Below are positions 1-7,204 of a stretch of 64,000 nucleotides of DNA, one piece after another. This DNA comes from JBFEYJ01 sp041563315 (GTDB lineage Bacteria; Pseudomonadota; Gammaproteobacteria; Thiohalomonadales; Thiohalomonadaceae): NCBI GenBank assembly GCA_041563315.1, contig JBFFNE010000003.1:1-64000 (forward strand), read 5' to 3'. A model generated the notes under the pieces. The model was not told the origin of the DNA. It searched no databases and was given only the letters and a program-made list of their open reading frames with translations. The position numbers were made by a program, and so were the translations under genes. Position 1 is the stretch's first letter; the number at the start of each line of letters is the position of its first letter.

Positions 1-429
1 CGCTTTTTGCACGGTATTGGAGCCGAGGTGGTTGCCGCGGTGACGAGCGCCCGCGGACCGGCTATTGAAAAGCTACCGATAGCCAAGGTCAAGGTCGGCG
101 ACCTGGAAGATCTGGAGCAGATGGCTCGTGATGCCGGCGCTGACTTGCTGCTGGGGAACTCTCATTTGGCCTCCTCAGCCAATCGGCTCGGCTTGCCGCT
201 GCAGCGCATGGGATTCCCTCAGTTCGATCAGGTCGGTGGTTACCAGCGCACCTGGGTCGGCTATCGCGGCAGCCGTCAGGCGTTGTTCGATCTCGCTAAC
301 CTACGGCTTGCCAATCACCACCATCACGAAATCAAACCGTACCGTTCGGTGCTGTCACAGAAACGGGAGGGTGAATGGGAGCCAACCGATCATGAGCATG
401 CAGAGACAGTTACGGATACTCGACACTAA
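1..429 (+). CDS. nifN: NifN, nitrogenase FeMo-cofactor scaffold subunit (C-terminal part)
   Basis: The gene is cut by the window start and only the last 142 residues are seen, in frame from base 1. NifN pairs with NifE to form the scaffold on which NifB-co matures to FeMo-co in the cytoplasm. The visible part matches the last domain of NifN: a GDLEDLE segment, then ADLLLGNSHL, a GFPQFD segment and a VGYRG...LFDLANL ending, all usual for the nitrogenase component 1 fold. The P-cluster and FeMo-co ligands of NifD/NifK are not visible, as expected for this end of NifN. nifX follows 22 bases later, the usual nifENX order. NifE is the alternative, but the GFPQFD and VGYRG endings and the following nifX favour NifN. 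Confidence 0.88.
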   Translation, partial: RFLHGIGAEVVAAVTSARGPAIEKLPIAKVKVGDLEDLEQMARDAGADLLLGNSHLASSANRLGLPLQRMGFPQFDQVGGYQRTWVGYRGSRQALFDLANLRLANHHHHEIKPYRSVLSQKREGEWEPTDHEHAETVTDTRH

Positions 430-451
430 GGGCTGTCAGGGGGATCACACG

Positions 452-889
452 ATGACGACGCAAACTGCCGTGATGGTCGCTTTTGCCACGGATGACCTGA
501 AGAACATCAATCAGCATTTCGGTTCAGCCGGGCGATTCGCTATTTACCGCATCGCTGCGGAGGGCAGCACACTGCTGGAGGTGGCCGAGTTTGGCAAGCT
601 GAATCAGGACGGTAACGAAAACAAGCTGGTCGATAAATTCACGGTACTGGCCGACTGTATCGCCGTCTACAGCCTGGCGGTAGGTCCTTCCGCGGTCCGT
701 CAGCTGATGGCCTTGGGAATCCAGCCGTTGAAGTTACAGTACGAAAGCCCGATAAGCTCCGTGCTCAACGAGTTGCAGCAACAACTCAAATCAGGGCCTA
801 ACGGATGGCTGGCACGCGCACTGGAGTCGCGACAGGAAAAATCTTCCGATCGTTTTGATGCGATGGAAGAGGAGGGGTGGTGTGAATGA
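452..889 (+). CDS. nifX: NifX, FeMo-cofactor carrier protein
   Basis: A 145-residue protein of the NifX/NifB-C-terminal/NafY family that binds NifB-co or VK-cluster and passes it to NifEN. The open frame extends further upstream inside nifN, but the start at 452 follows a purine-rich AGGGGGA site and gives the family length. Recognisable parts are VAFATDDLKNINQHFGSA near the N-terminus, the LADCIAVYSLAVGPSA core and the IQPLKLQYESPI end, which form the dinitrogenase iron-molybdenum cofactor domain. The gene sits directly behind nifN and before a DUF269 gene, the usual nifENX-DUF269 order. Confidence 0.93.
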   Translation: MTTQTAVMVAFATDDLKNINQHFGSAGRFAIYRIAAEGSTLLEVAEFGKLNQDGNENKLVDKFTVLADCIAVYSLAVGPSAVRQLMALGIQPLKLQYESPISSVLNELQQQLKSGPNGWLARALESRQEKSSDRFDAMEEEGWCE

Positions 890-904
890 ACAACACACGT
901 CTTC

Positions 905-960
905 AGTCGGCAGTTATCAGTAGGCAGCTAACTGACTACTGACCACTGATGACTGACAAC
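905..960. repeat. CTGACTACTGACCACTGAT-type intergenic low-complexity repeat
   Basis: The spacer between nifX and the DUF269 gene is built of short near-repeats of the type CTGA/CAGT (for example ACTGACTACTGACCACTGAT followed by GACTGACAAC). Closely similar text recurs at about 1776-1822 (GACTGATAACTGACAACTG). It carries no promoter motif that I can read. Confidence 0.45.
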
Positions 961-980
961 TTTTATTAGAGGAGTAGGCA

Positions 981-1448
981 ATGAGCGAGTTGGTGGTTGA
1001 TTTGAACGATCCGGTACTGGAAACGGATTTTATGCGCGAGATGGCCAAGCAGATGCGTGCTATCGATACCTACGGTACCTATGAAGGGATTAGTGACGGT
1101 GAAATTCTCGATCCCTATGTGCTCACCAAGGAGCGGAAGCTGGAGATCCCGGTGATCGGCGATCCGGACGAGATACTCATTGCACGTATCAAAGCCTATT
1201 ACAACGCCATCTCCATCTTGATCGAAAAAGAGTGTGGGTTGATGGCTGTACCGTTGTTAAACCTCACTCATGAAGGGTTCGGACGCGTCCTGATCACTGT
1301 CGGTAAGCTGGTGGTTCACGATCGCTCCCTGCGTGATGTGCATCGCTTCGGGTTTGCCAGTCTATCCAAAATGAAGGATGAGGCGGACAAGGTTCTGTCT
1401 ATCGCATTGGAGTTGGTGGGAACCCATTCGAAAGTCGCCGGATTGTAA
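981..1448 (+). CDS. NifX-associated nitrogen fixation protein (DUF269)
   Basis: A 155-residue protein of the DUF269 family, found almost only in nif clusters behind nifX. Its function is not established; it is thought to help nitrogenase cofactor assembly or delivery. Family marks are the N-terminal FMREMAKQMRAIDTYGTYEG segment and the C-terminal LVVHDRSLRDVHRFGF and DEADKVLSIALELV segments. The start at 981 has a GAGGAG site 7-12 bases upstream (AGAGGAGTAGGC). No cofactor-binding cysteine pattern is seen. It probably shares the nifENX transcript. Confidence 0.9.
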   Translation: MSELVVDLNDPVLETDFMREMAKQMRAIDTYGTYEGISDGEILDPYVLTKERKLEIPVIGDPDEILIARIKAYYNAISILIEKECGLMAVPLLNLTHEGFGRVLITVGKLVVHDRSLRDVHRFGFASLSKMKDEADKVLSIALELVGTHSKVAGL

Positions 1449-1458
1449 ACGATTTCGC

Positions 1459-1536
1459 TGTAGGAGCGGCATCTTGCCGCGAACAACGGGTAAAGCAAGG
1501 TGCAAGGTTTGCTCGCGGCTGGAAGCCGCTCCTACA
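1459..1536. repeat. Palindromic TGTAGGAGCGGC...GCCGCTCCTACA repeat
   Basis: The left arm TGTAGGAGCGGC (1459-1470) and right arm GCCGCTCCTACA (1525-1536) are perfect reverse complements of 12 bases, with an inner pair of GCCGCGAA/GCTCGCGGC words. This layout matches the REP-like GTAGGAGCGGC elements scattered between genes of many gammaproteobacteria. It lies between two nif genes and could fold in the mRNA and act as a processing or partial stop site. Confidence 0.75.
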
Positions 1537-1561
1537 AAAAGCTGAAGAGGAGAGACAGACC

Positions 1562-1768
1562 ATGACCGAAGAGGAACTGAAAGACCTGGAAAAACAGGTA
1601 AAAAGACTTAAGCGTATCGCCACCGAGTGGGCAGGACAGGTGCATGATCTGGTCGAGGAGCGTCTGGCTGGCGGATACCGCGAACTACCCGAACTAGCCA
1701 AGTCCACCTACGAGGCCTGTCAGGCTTGGGAAGAGGCGGAGCAGCAGCTCAAAGCCGCGAAATCCTGA
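1562..1768 (+). CDS. CCE_0567-family small helical protein (nif-associated)
   Basis: A 68-residue, highly charged helical protein. It matches the CCE_0567 (DUF683) family of small nif-cluster proteins, whose founding structure is a metal-binding antiparallel helical hairpin. Heptad-like stretches (ELKDLEKQVKRLKRIATEWA) and a second helix near the C-terminus support a coiled-coil dimer. The start follows GAAGAGGAGAGACAGACC, a good binding site. It lies between the DUF269 gene and the nif ferredoxin, the usual place for this family. Its exact task is unknown. Confidence 0.8.
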   Translation: MTEEELKDLEKQVKRLKRIATEWAGQVHDLVEERLAGGYRELPELAKSTYEACQAWEEAEQQLKAAKS

Positions 1769-1775
1769 ATCAGCC

Positions 1776-1822
1776 ATCAGAAAAACGTTAGCTGATGACA
1801 GCAGACTGATAACTGACAACTG
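1776..1822. repeat. Second copy of the CTGATAACTGACAAC low-complexity spacer
   Basis: The short spacer before the ferredoxin gene again contains CTGATGACAGCAGACTGAT and AACTGACAACTG, echoing 905-960. It is followed by an A/T-rich stretch (AAAAATTTTTTAAAAAAG) and the GAGGAAAAG binding site of the next gene. Confidence 0.4.
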
Positions 1823-1867
1823 CTCTCTGAGTGTGGCAAAAATTTTTTAAAAAAGTGAGGAAAAGAC

Positions 1868-2167
1868 ATGGGTGGAATGATTACCGGGGTCACCCGGGGC
1901 GGGGCGAGCTGGACGCCCCAGTTCATCATTGAGTTGAAACAGGAGAACTGTATCGGTTGCGGTCGTTGTTTCAAGGTTTGTCCGCGCCAGGTGTTCGATC
2001 TGGTCGAGCGTGAGATGGATGATGATGACGATGACGACGATGATGATTTTGATGACGATGTCTCGATGGTAATGTCTGTGGCCGATGCCATGGACTGTAT
2101 CGGTTGCATGGCCTGCTCGAAGGTCTGCCCGAAAAATTGTCACGTTCACGAACCTGCAGCCGCCTGA
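1868..2167 (+). CDS. fdxB: Nif-specific ferredoxin III, 2[4Fe-4S], with poly-aspartate insert
   Basis: A 99-residue ferredoxin with two CxxCxxCxxxCP cluster motifs (CIGCGRCFKVCP near residue 31 and CIGCMACSKVCP near residue 79). It matches the nif-specific ferredoxin III family that carries electrons for nitrogenase or cofactor synthesis. Between the motifs lies a very acidic run: ten aspartates, a phenylalanine and three more aspartates, encoded by GAT/GAC repeats at about 2017-2058. Members of this family usually have an extended loop there, but the homopolymeric acid run is striking and may be a slippage-prone tract or a docking surface. The start has a GAGGAAAAG site. Confidence 0.88.
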   Translation: MGGMITGVTRGGASWTPQFIIELKQENCIGCGRCFKVCPRQVFDLVEREMDDDDDDDDDDFDDDVSMVMSVADAMDCIGCMACSKVCPKNCHVHEPAAA

Positions 2168-2177
2168 GGATCTTCCC

Positions 2178-2504
2178 ATGCCAAAACCGGAAAAACATGT
2201 CTTTCTTTGTCAGCAAGCCCGTCCCGCGGGTCATCCACGCGGCTCCTGCTCTGAGCGCGGTTGCGCCGAGGTGGGGGAGACCTTCTGGTTCGAGATGCAG
2301 GAGCGCAATCTCTTCGGCCGTTTTGCCGTGACCAACACCGGCTGCTTTGGTCCCTGTGGCCTGGGCCCCAATATCCTGGTTTACCCGGATGGGGTACTTT
2401 ATACCGGTGTGAGCAAGGATGACGTCTCGGCTATTATCGAAGAGCACCTGCTCGGCGGAACACCGGTTGAGCGGTTATTGGCACCGGCCGAGGTCTGGAG
2501 CTGA
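2178..2504 (+). CDS. Thioredoxin-fold [2Fe-2S] ferredoxin
   Basis: A 108-residue ferredoxin of the Shethna-protein/thioredoxin-like type, common in nif clusters. The opening KHVFLCQQARP and the later CFGPCGLGPNILVYPDGVLY are hallmarks of the family, and the four cysteines (after FLC, GSC, TGC and GPC) can bind one [2Fe-2S] cluster. The longer open frame starts inside the preceding gene; the ATG at 2178 lies 11 bases after its stop and gives the family length. A role in delivering electrons to nitrogenase, or in protecting it from oxygen as in Azotobacter, is inferred from family and place. Confidence 0.87.
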   Translation: MPKPEKHVFLCQQARPAGHPRGSCSERGCAEVGETFWFEMQERNLFGRFAVTNTGCFGPCGLGPNILVYPDGVLYTGVSKDDVSAIIEEHLLGGTPVERLLAPAEVWS

Positions 2505-2508
2505 TACG

Positions 2509-3312
2509 ATGGCTACCCGCGACGAACTCTATGATCTGTTGCTCGACTACGCCAATGTGCAGATCGAGGTAGAGCGGGTGCTACTCGGCCTGAACTGGAC
2601 CCTGTGTCAGGCAGGCTCGATCGGCATTGCCGCAACCGCTTTGGGTGGGGCGTGGCGCAGCGAGTCTTCGGCACCTCTGGTAGGGCGTACGCTGGCTGAG
2701 CTCTCCTTGTGGCTACGCAAGTGGGAGCGGCAGCAGGCTTCTATCGGTCTGGCGGCGATTAACGCCGCCATCAACAGCGAAGCAGACATGGTCTATCGCG
2801 AAGGTGCGCTGTTTCGCGGCAGCCATGCCCTGTCTAATGCCCTGGAGTGGTTCGTTCCTGCTCTGCGTGGCCATAAAGTCGCGGTCATTGCCGAGGACAA
2901 CCCGTTTGCTGCTCTAGACGAGCGTCTGGAGCTAACCACATTGCAAAGCAGGGAAGGGGCACTTCATCCTGCCGCGGAGGTCATGCTGGGCAATGCGGAA
3001 TGGGTCTTTGTTAATGGCCAATGCGTGGCCGACAAGACACTGCCGCGGGTGCTGGAACTGGCCACTGATGCCCAAGTGGTGCTCTACGGGCCACAGGTGC
3101 CGTGGTTGGATGAGTGGCGCGATTTTGGGATCGATTTCCTTCTTGGCAGTCAGATAGACCAGCACACTGCACTCTACACAACCATCGCCGAGGGCGGAAC
3201 AATCGAAACCCTGCCTCAGGCGGTTTCCTACCGGGTATGTGACCTGCATTCCCTGGACTTGCTTTCCAGCTCCACGACAGCAGTACGACAGGTGAACGGC
3301 CTTCAGCGTTGA
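2509..3312 (+). CDS. DUF364 (Rossmann-like, putative metal-binding) protein
   Basis: A 267-residue protein with an N-terminal DUF4213-like part and a C-terminal Rossmann-like DUF364 domain. The latter shows GHKVAVIAEDNPF (about residue 130), LHPAAEVMLGNAEWVFVNG and a VVLYGPQVPW...FGIDFLLGS pattern. DUF364 proteins are described as putative heavy-metal chelation proteins; no reaction is known. The ATG at 2509 is 4 bases after the ferredoxin stop and was preferred to an earlier in-frame start that would overlap it. Its place in a nif operon suggests a part in metal or cofactor supply, which is inference only. Confidence 0.75.
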   Translation: MATRDELYDLLLDYANVQIEVERVLLGLNWTLCQAGSIGIAATALGGAWRSESSAPLVGRTLAELSLWLRKWERQQASIGLAAINAAINSEADMVYREGALFRGSHALSNALEWFVPALRGHKVAVIAEDNPFAALDERLELTTLQSREGALHPAAEVMLGNAEWVFVNGQCVADKTLPRVLELATDAQVVLYGPQVPWLDEWRDFGIDFLLGSQIDQHTALYTTIAEGGTIETLPQAVSYRVCDLHSLDLLSSSTTAVRQVNGLQR

Positions 3313-3419
3313 GTCGTGGCTGTCAGTGATTAGCAGCAGAGGTGCCGGAGATGCGGTAACATTGCTCCGCTAGCCGTCAGCCGATGCAACGGCGTTGATC
3401 ATCTGAAGGACGAGTGCCG

Positions 3420-4454
3420 ATGAAAAACCTCCTTGCCATCCTTATCACCCTGTTGCTGGTGGGCTGTTCTGAACCGCAACACAGCGCCAATACTTACCAG
3501 GTCTATGTCTTCGGTACCCTGGTAGACGTCACTGTGTGGGGCGCCGAGTCGCAACAGGAGGAGAAGGCGGTGGCGGCTATTACCCGGGATTTTCAGCGCA
3601 TGCACCATGAGTGGCACGCCTGGAAGCCGGGCTCGTTGGTGGAGATCAACCAGGCCCTTGCCGCCGCTGAACCTGCCACAGTTATCCCGTCATTGATCCC
3701 GATCATTGAGCAATCCGCGGAACTCTCGCGCCAGAGCGAGGGGCTGTTCGACCCGGCCATCGGAGGGCTGCTCAATCTATGGGGTTTTCAGAGCGATGGG
3801 CGTCCCAATGGTCCGCCGCCCGACCAAGCCGAGATCGCCAAATGGGTCGAGGCCGCGCCGCGTATGTCTGATCTGAAGCTGGAAGGTGATGTGCTGCGCT
3901 CAACTAATCCCGCCGTACAGCTCGATTTTGGTGCCTTCGCCAAGGGCTACGCGGTAGACCTCGCTATCGAAAGGTTGCGCGAGTTCGGTATCGAGAACGC
4001 CATCATCAACGCCGGCGGCGATTTGCGGGCCATCGGCAGCAAGGATGGCAAGCCTTGGCGCGTTGGTATTCGTCATCCGCAAGGCGAGGGTGTGCTTGCA
4101 GCGTTGGAGGTGAGCGGTGACGAGTCAGTCTTCACCTCTGGCAATTACGAGCGCTACCGTGAGCACGAGGGGGTGCGCTACAACCATATCCTCGACCCGC
4201 GCATCGGCATGCCGGTCGATGGCGTCACTTCAGTTACGGTGATCCACGACAACGGCGCCGTGGCTGATGCCGCCGCCACCGCCCTGGTGGTGGCCGGTCC
4301 CGAGGAATGGCACCGCATCGCCCGGCAAATGGGGATCAAGTACGTCATGCTGGTGGACGATGCCGGGGTCGTTTACATGAATCCTGAAATGCAGCAACGG
4401 GTGCAGTTCCAGGATAGCACGCCGGCCGACCTGCGCGTCAGTGACCCGCTTTAA
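3420..4454 (+). CDS. apbE: ApbE, FAD:protein FMN transferase (lipoprotein)
   Basis: A 344-residue ApbE-family protein that links FMN covalently to a threonine of flavoprotein subunits such as RnfG, RnfD or NqrC, on the outer face of the inner membrane. The N-terminus is a lipoprotein signal ending in the lipobox LLVGC. Family marks are LFDPAIGGLLNLWGF, LDFGAFAKGYAVD, INAGGDLRAIG and a HILDPRIGMP metal and FAD region. A GTG at 3414 is also in frame; the ATG at 3420 is better placed behind AAGGA (3406-3410). In diazotrophs ApbE beside nif genes usually serves an Rnf complex, which is not in this window. Confidence 0.92.
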   Translation: MKNLLAILITLLLVGCSEPQHSANTYQVYVFGTLVDVTVWGAESQQEEKAVAAITRDFQRMHHEWHAWKPGSLVEINQALAAAEPATVIPSLIPIIEQSAELSRQSEGLFDPAIGGLLNLWGFQSDGRPNGPPPDQAEIAKWVEAAPRMSDLKLEGDVLRSTNPAVQLDFGAFAKGYAVDLAIERLREFGIENAIINAGGDLRAIGSKDGKPWRVGIRHPQGEGVLAALEVSGDESVFTSGNYERYREHEGVRYNHILDPRIGMPVDGVTSVTVIHDNGAVADAAATALVVAGPEEWHRIARQMGIKYVMLVDDAGVVYMNPEMQQRVQFQDSTPADLRVSDPL

Positions 4455-4668
4455 AAAGTTTTGAGCATCAGTTTTCCATAGAACGCGCTGCAAGTGGCAG
4501 CGTAGAGACTATTCTCATTATGTGACTCCTTTTTAGGCTCATCCGCTGTATGCCAATAGAAGATGATGCAGGCCTGAGCCTTATTGCAGCGAGGTTTCCG
4601 GATGATGCGCTGCTGAATGGAGGTGGTGTCCTTGTTTGGAGTGGGTGATCTGATTTTACTTTAATAAA

Positions 4669-4697
4669 GATGGCGGCCGTCATGATCCGCCGCCATC
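4669..4697 (-). terminator. Hairpin terminator of the PstS-like gene
   Basis: GATGGCGG (4669-4676) pairs with CCGCCATC (4690-4697). Read on the minus strand the stem follows the stop of the PstS-like gene by about 27 bases and is followed by TTTATTAAAG, a short T-rich tail. The rest of the spacer 4455-4668 between the convergent genes shows no convincing gene. Confidence 0.6.
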
Positions 4698-4724
4698 CGA
4701 TGACAGATTGGCCATTAAGCGTCT

Positions 4725-5672
4725 CTATTCGCCAGATGGACTATAGAGTCCGCTTTGGTCAATGATGTCGAGGTTGTGGATGTACTCATCACTGGCGCTG
4801 CTGCGTAGTAGGTGGAGCCCATATGTGTAGGGCAGGGTACCGGCTTTGCGGATGGCTCTTTGCCCTTTGACCGATAGGGCGAAATCAACAAATGCCTTGT
4901 GGTCAGGTTTTTCCACAAGATCGGTCGGTGTCACCAGGAACAGCATACGATAGAGGTGATAGTTGCCATTGCGTAGGTTTTCCATTGTCGGAGCAACACC
5001 CTCCAGGCTGAGCATGTTGAGCTGTCGATGGCGGCTGCTGCTGATGCCGCTTACGGCCAGTGCATTGGGATCGGCTTCAACCGCCTTTTCGATCTTGCCC
5101 GAGGAGGGCAGGTAGGTTGCCTGTTTTGTGAAGTCTTGTTCACGATTGTTAAATAGCTGTTGACGCAGGGTCAGGCCGACGCCGGATATCTTGCCGCTAC
5201 GCACGTAAAGGTTTATCGGCTTGTCGTTCTCGGCACCGAGTTGGCGCCAGTGGGTGATTTCACCGGTGAGAATCTGTTTGAGTTGCACGCGACTGATCTC
5301 ATCGACCAGATGATTCTCCTGGTTGGTGATCACGACCAGTGCATCCCAACCGATCGGAATGAGTTTGAGCTTGTGCTCCAGAGACTCGACTCGATAACTG
5401 GCATCCGCGTTCTTGTAGATCAGCGGCATTCGACAACTCCCGCCCAACTCACTTTTACCTGAGGATACTTGCCGTAATCCTTTTGTTGCGCCCCCTCCTT
5501 CAAGTTCAATTTTTACGCCCGTGTCTTGCTCGTAGGCGATAGCAAGCTCATCCATGAAACCTTTTTTCGAGATACCACAACCCACCCATTGAAGCGTTTT
5601 TGCTTCAACAGCCTGGGTCAGCAGAAAAGTGGCAGATAGACAGATGACGAGACGGAATATTTCCTTTGGCAT
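4725..5672 (-). CDS. PstS-like periplasmic substrate-binding protein (orphan)
   Basis: A 315-residue exported protein with a clear signal peptide (ICLSATFLLTQAVEA). It belongs to the PstS-like family of solute-binding proteins: an ELEGGGATKGLRQVSSGKSE segment resembles the phosphate-binding GGGS...GI..V..G..D pattern, and GWDALVVITN, LKQILTGEITHW and FVDFALSVKGQ follow in family order. Phosphate or another oxyanion is the likely ligand but residues alone do not settle it. No permease or ATPase genes lie nearby, so it either serves a distant transporter or acts as a sensor. It is transcribed against its neighbours and interrupts the nif cluster. Confidence 0.8.
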   Translation of the reverse strand: MPKEIFRLVICLSATFLLTQAVEAKTLQWVGCGISKKGFMDELAIAYEQDTGVKIELEGGGATKGLRQVSSGKSELGGSCRMPLIYKNADASYRVESLEHKLKLIPIGWDALVVITNQENHLVDEISRVQLKQILTGEITHWRQLGAENDKPINLYVRSGKISGVGLTLRQQLFNNREQDFTKQATYLPSSGKIEKAVEADPNALAVSGISSSRHRQLNMLSLEGVAPTMENLRNGNYHLYRMLFLVTPTDLVEKPDHKAFVDFALSVKGQRAIRKAGTLPYTYGLHLLRSSASDEYIHNLDIIDQSGLYSPSGE

Positions 5673-6098
5673 GATGAATCCCTCAAGTACTCATATTATT
5701 GTTATATTTTATGTGTGGTTTTGTGGTTTTGCGGCGTGATTATACATAAGTTGTTTTTGTCAAGTGTTAAATATGTGTGTCAATTTCAGGGGGGGCTAGG
5801 GCGCGGCACTCACCGCTAGTCAACGATTTGTAAACGTCTCCCCCATAGCATGTTTGATAGGGCTTACCGTGTTATTCGATTAATTTGTTTAATCTCGCTC
5901 TGGCTTCGTCATTGGGACGATGGGTAATGTCAGGATAATTTCCGCCAGTTCATCCTGAAGTGAAAACAACCGTACCCGTGGCAGTTGATGGTTGGTCTGG
6001 TCAGGGTATGAGGGGGGCGAATGTTCTTTCTGCTAAATCATCACATCTACCGGGCGACACCAGCTATAATCCATTCTTCATAATAATCAGGTGCTCCC
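5673..6098. other. Divergent intergenic region between PstS-like and RRM genes
   Basis: A 426-base A/T-rich gap with no gene. On the minus strand a perfect TATAAT (5744-5739) lies upstream of the PstS-like gene, and two TTGACA words (5763-5758 and 5783-5778) lie behind it, but their spacing to the -10 is not canonical. On the plus strand TATAAT at 6065-6070 lies 29 bases before the RRM start with no clear -35. Confidence 0.4.
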
Positions 6099-6371
6099 AT
6101 GAAACTACTGATACGCAATCTCGCACGCAAAACGACTGAGCAAGAACTCAGGGAGATGTTTGAGGCGTATGGGCGAGTGCAGTCCTGCACCCTGATCATG
6201 GATGAAAAAACCGGCGTTTCGAAAGGCTTTGGCTTTGTCGAGATGCCTAAGCCGGGGGAGGCCAAGGCGGCGATGAAGAGCCTCAATGGCCAGGTTATTG
6301 CGGGTAGCGCACTTCGCGTCAAAAAGTCCGAGGCGGCTGCTCCGGTCAAGGGAAAATCCGCTGGTGAGTGA
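6099..6371 (+). CDS. RRM-domain RNA-binding protein
   Basis: A 90-residue protein made of one RNA recognition motif. RNP2 is LLIRNL (residues 3-8) and RNP1 is KGFGFVEM (about 44-51), with the aromatic residues that stack on RNA. The last 15 residues are a basic, alanine-rich tail. Such single-RRM proteins (Rbp) are common in cyanobacteria and gammaproteobacteria and bind mRNA in the cytoplasm; the targets are unknown. The next gene overlaps its end by 8 bases, so the two are likely cotranslated. Confidence 0.93.
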   Translation: MKLLIRNLARKTTEQELREMFEAYGRVQSCTLIMDEKTGVSKGFGFVEMPKPGEAKAAMKSLNGQVIAGSALRVKKSEAAAPVKGKSAGE

Positions 6372-6582
6372 GCCACGTAATAAGGACCCGCTGCATGGCG
6401 TGACACTCGAAATGGTGGTCACCCGTCTGGTTGAGATCTACGGCTGGGATGAGCTGGGACGGCGCATTACTATCAAGTGCTTTACCAACGACCCCTCTAT
6501 CTCATCCTGCCTCAAGTTTCTGCGTCGTACTCCATGGGCAAGGCAGAAGGTTGAGGCGCTCTATCTGCAGACCTGTAAGTAA
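6364..6582 (+). CDS. VF530-family small DNA-binding protein
   Basis: A 72-residue protein of the VF530 (DUF2132) family. It shows the family text KDPLHGVTLEMVVTRLVE, YGWDELGRRI, CFTNDPS and SCLKFLRRTPWAR, ending in KVEALYLQT. VF530 proteins are small helical proteins with a reported DNA-binding fold; the biological role is unknown. The open frame runs further upstream, but the GTG at 6364 gives the family length and overlaps the RRM gene by 8 bases, a coupled arrangement. Confidence 0.85.
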   Translation: MSEPRNKDPLHGVTLEMVVTRLVEIYGWDELGRRITIKCFTNDPSISSCLKFLRRTPWARQKVEALYLQTCK

Positions 6583-6666
6583 ATCTTCCTTTGTTGACAT
6601 ATCTCCAGTTGTAACCACTTGTTGAGTAACGCGTCCATGCCCCTGGGGTATGACCGGTGTAATGGC

Positions 6667-6706
6667 TGTTGCCGGTTGGACAATCATGGCTGTCGCGTTT
6701 ACTACA
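6667..6706 (+). promoter_or_regulatory. Two tandem NifA upstream activator sites (iscA-nifUS)
   Basis: Two perfect TGT-N10-ACA motifs are present: TGT 6667-6669 with ACA 6680-6682, and TGT 6691-6693 with ACA 6704-6706. Their centres are 24 bases apart. They lie about 116 and 140 bases upstream of the -12 element of the sigma-54 promoter at 6802, the usual distance for NifA binding sites. Confidence 0.85.
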
Positions 6707-6801
6707 AATTGTTGTTACCTCGTGTTGATAGCTCCGGCCGATTTTGCGGGCGAATTTCCTAACCTTTTGATGTAAATGGATTATCGTTGTGGGAGACGTG
6801 A

Positions 6802-6817
6802 TGGCATAGCGTTTGCT
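6802..6817 (+). promoter_or_regulatory. Sigma-54 (-24/-12) promoter of iscA-nifU-nifS
   Basis: TGGCATAGCGTTTGCT matches the sigma-54 consensus TGGCAC-N5-TTGCW, with GG (6803-6804) and GC (6815-6816) exactly 12 bases apart. It lies 48 bases before the iscA start and downstream of two NifA sites, so this operon should be expressed under nitrogen-fixing conditions. Confidence 0.88.
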
Positions 6818-6864
6818 GTAAGCCTTGATAACAGGTAACTCAACCTACCCAAGGGGCGCAACAG

Positions 6865-7188
6865 ATGATCACGATAACGGATAAGGCAGCCAAGGCTGCA
6901 TCACTTTTTATCAAGGGCTCCGACTCACCGACCGGTGGTTTGCGCATCGCTATCACTGGCGGTGGCTGTTCCGGCTATACCTATAACCTTTCTATAGAAG
7001 CTGAGGCGAATGGTGAAGACACCGTGGTCGAGCATGGCAAAATCAAGGTGTTCCTTGACCCGGCCAGTGCGCCACTGCTTGATGGGGTGACCATCGACTT
7101 CGTCGAAAGTCTCGACGGCTCCGGTTTCACTTTCATCAATCCCAATGCCTCGGCCTCCTGCGGCTGCGGCAAATCTTTCTCTGCATAA
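6865..7188 (+). CDS. A-type iron-sulfur carrier (nif-IscA)
   Basis: A 107-residue HesB/IscA-family protein. The three cluster-binding cysteines are present: one in GGGCSGYTYNL (about residue 33) and two in SCGCGKSF near the C-terminus. A-type carriers accept Fe-S clusters from NifU and pass them to targets. It is the first gene of the operon controlled by the sigma-54 promoter at 6802 and precedes nifU by 16 bases, so it is the nitrogenase-dedicated copy. An AAGGGGCG site precedes the ATG. Confidence 0.92.
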   Translation: MITITDKAAKAASLFIKGSDSPTGGLRIAITGGGCSGYTYNLSIEAEANGEDTVVEHGKIKVFLDPASAPLLDGVTIDFVESLDGSGFTFINPNASASCGCGKSFSA

Positions 7189-7204
7189 CGGTCGGGGGTG
7201 CGGT

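Noticed and set aside
4550..4648. Short plus-strand frame beginning MPIEDDAGLSL between apbE and the PstS-like gene
   Set aside because: Only about 32 codons with no good ribosome binding site and no recognisable family.
5758..5783. Possible Pho box (repeated TGTCAA) before the PstS-like gene
   Set aside because: The repeats are 20 bases apart, not 11 or 22, and do not match the Pho box consensus.
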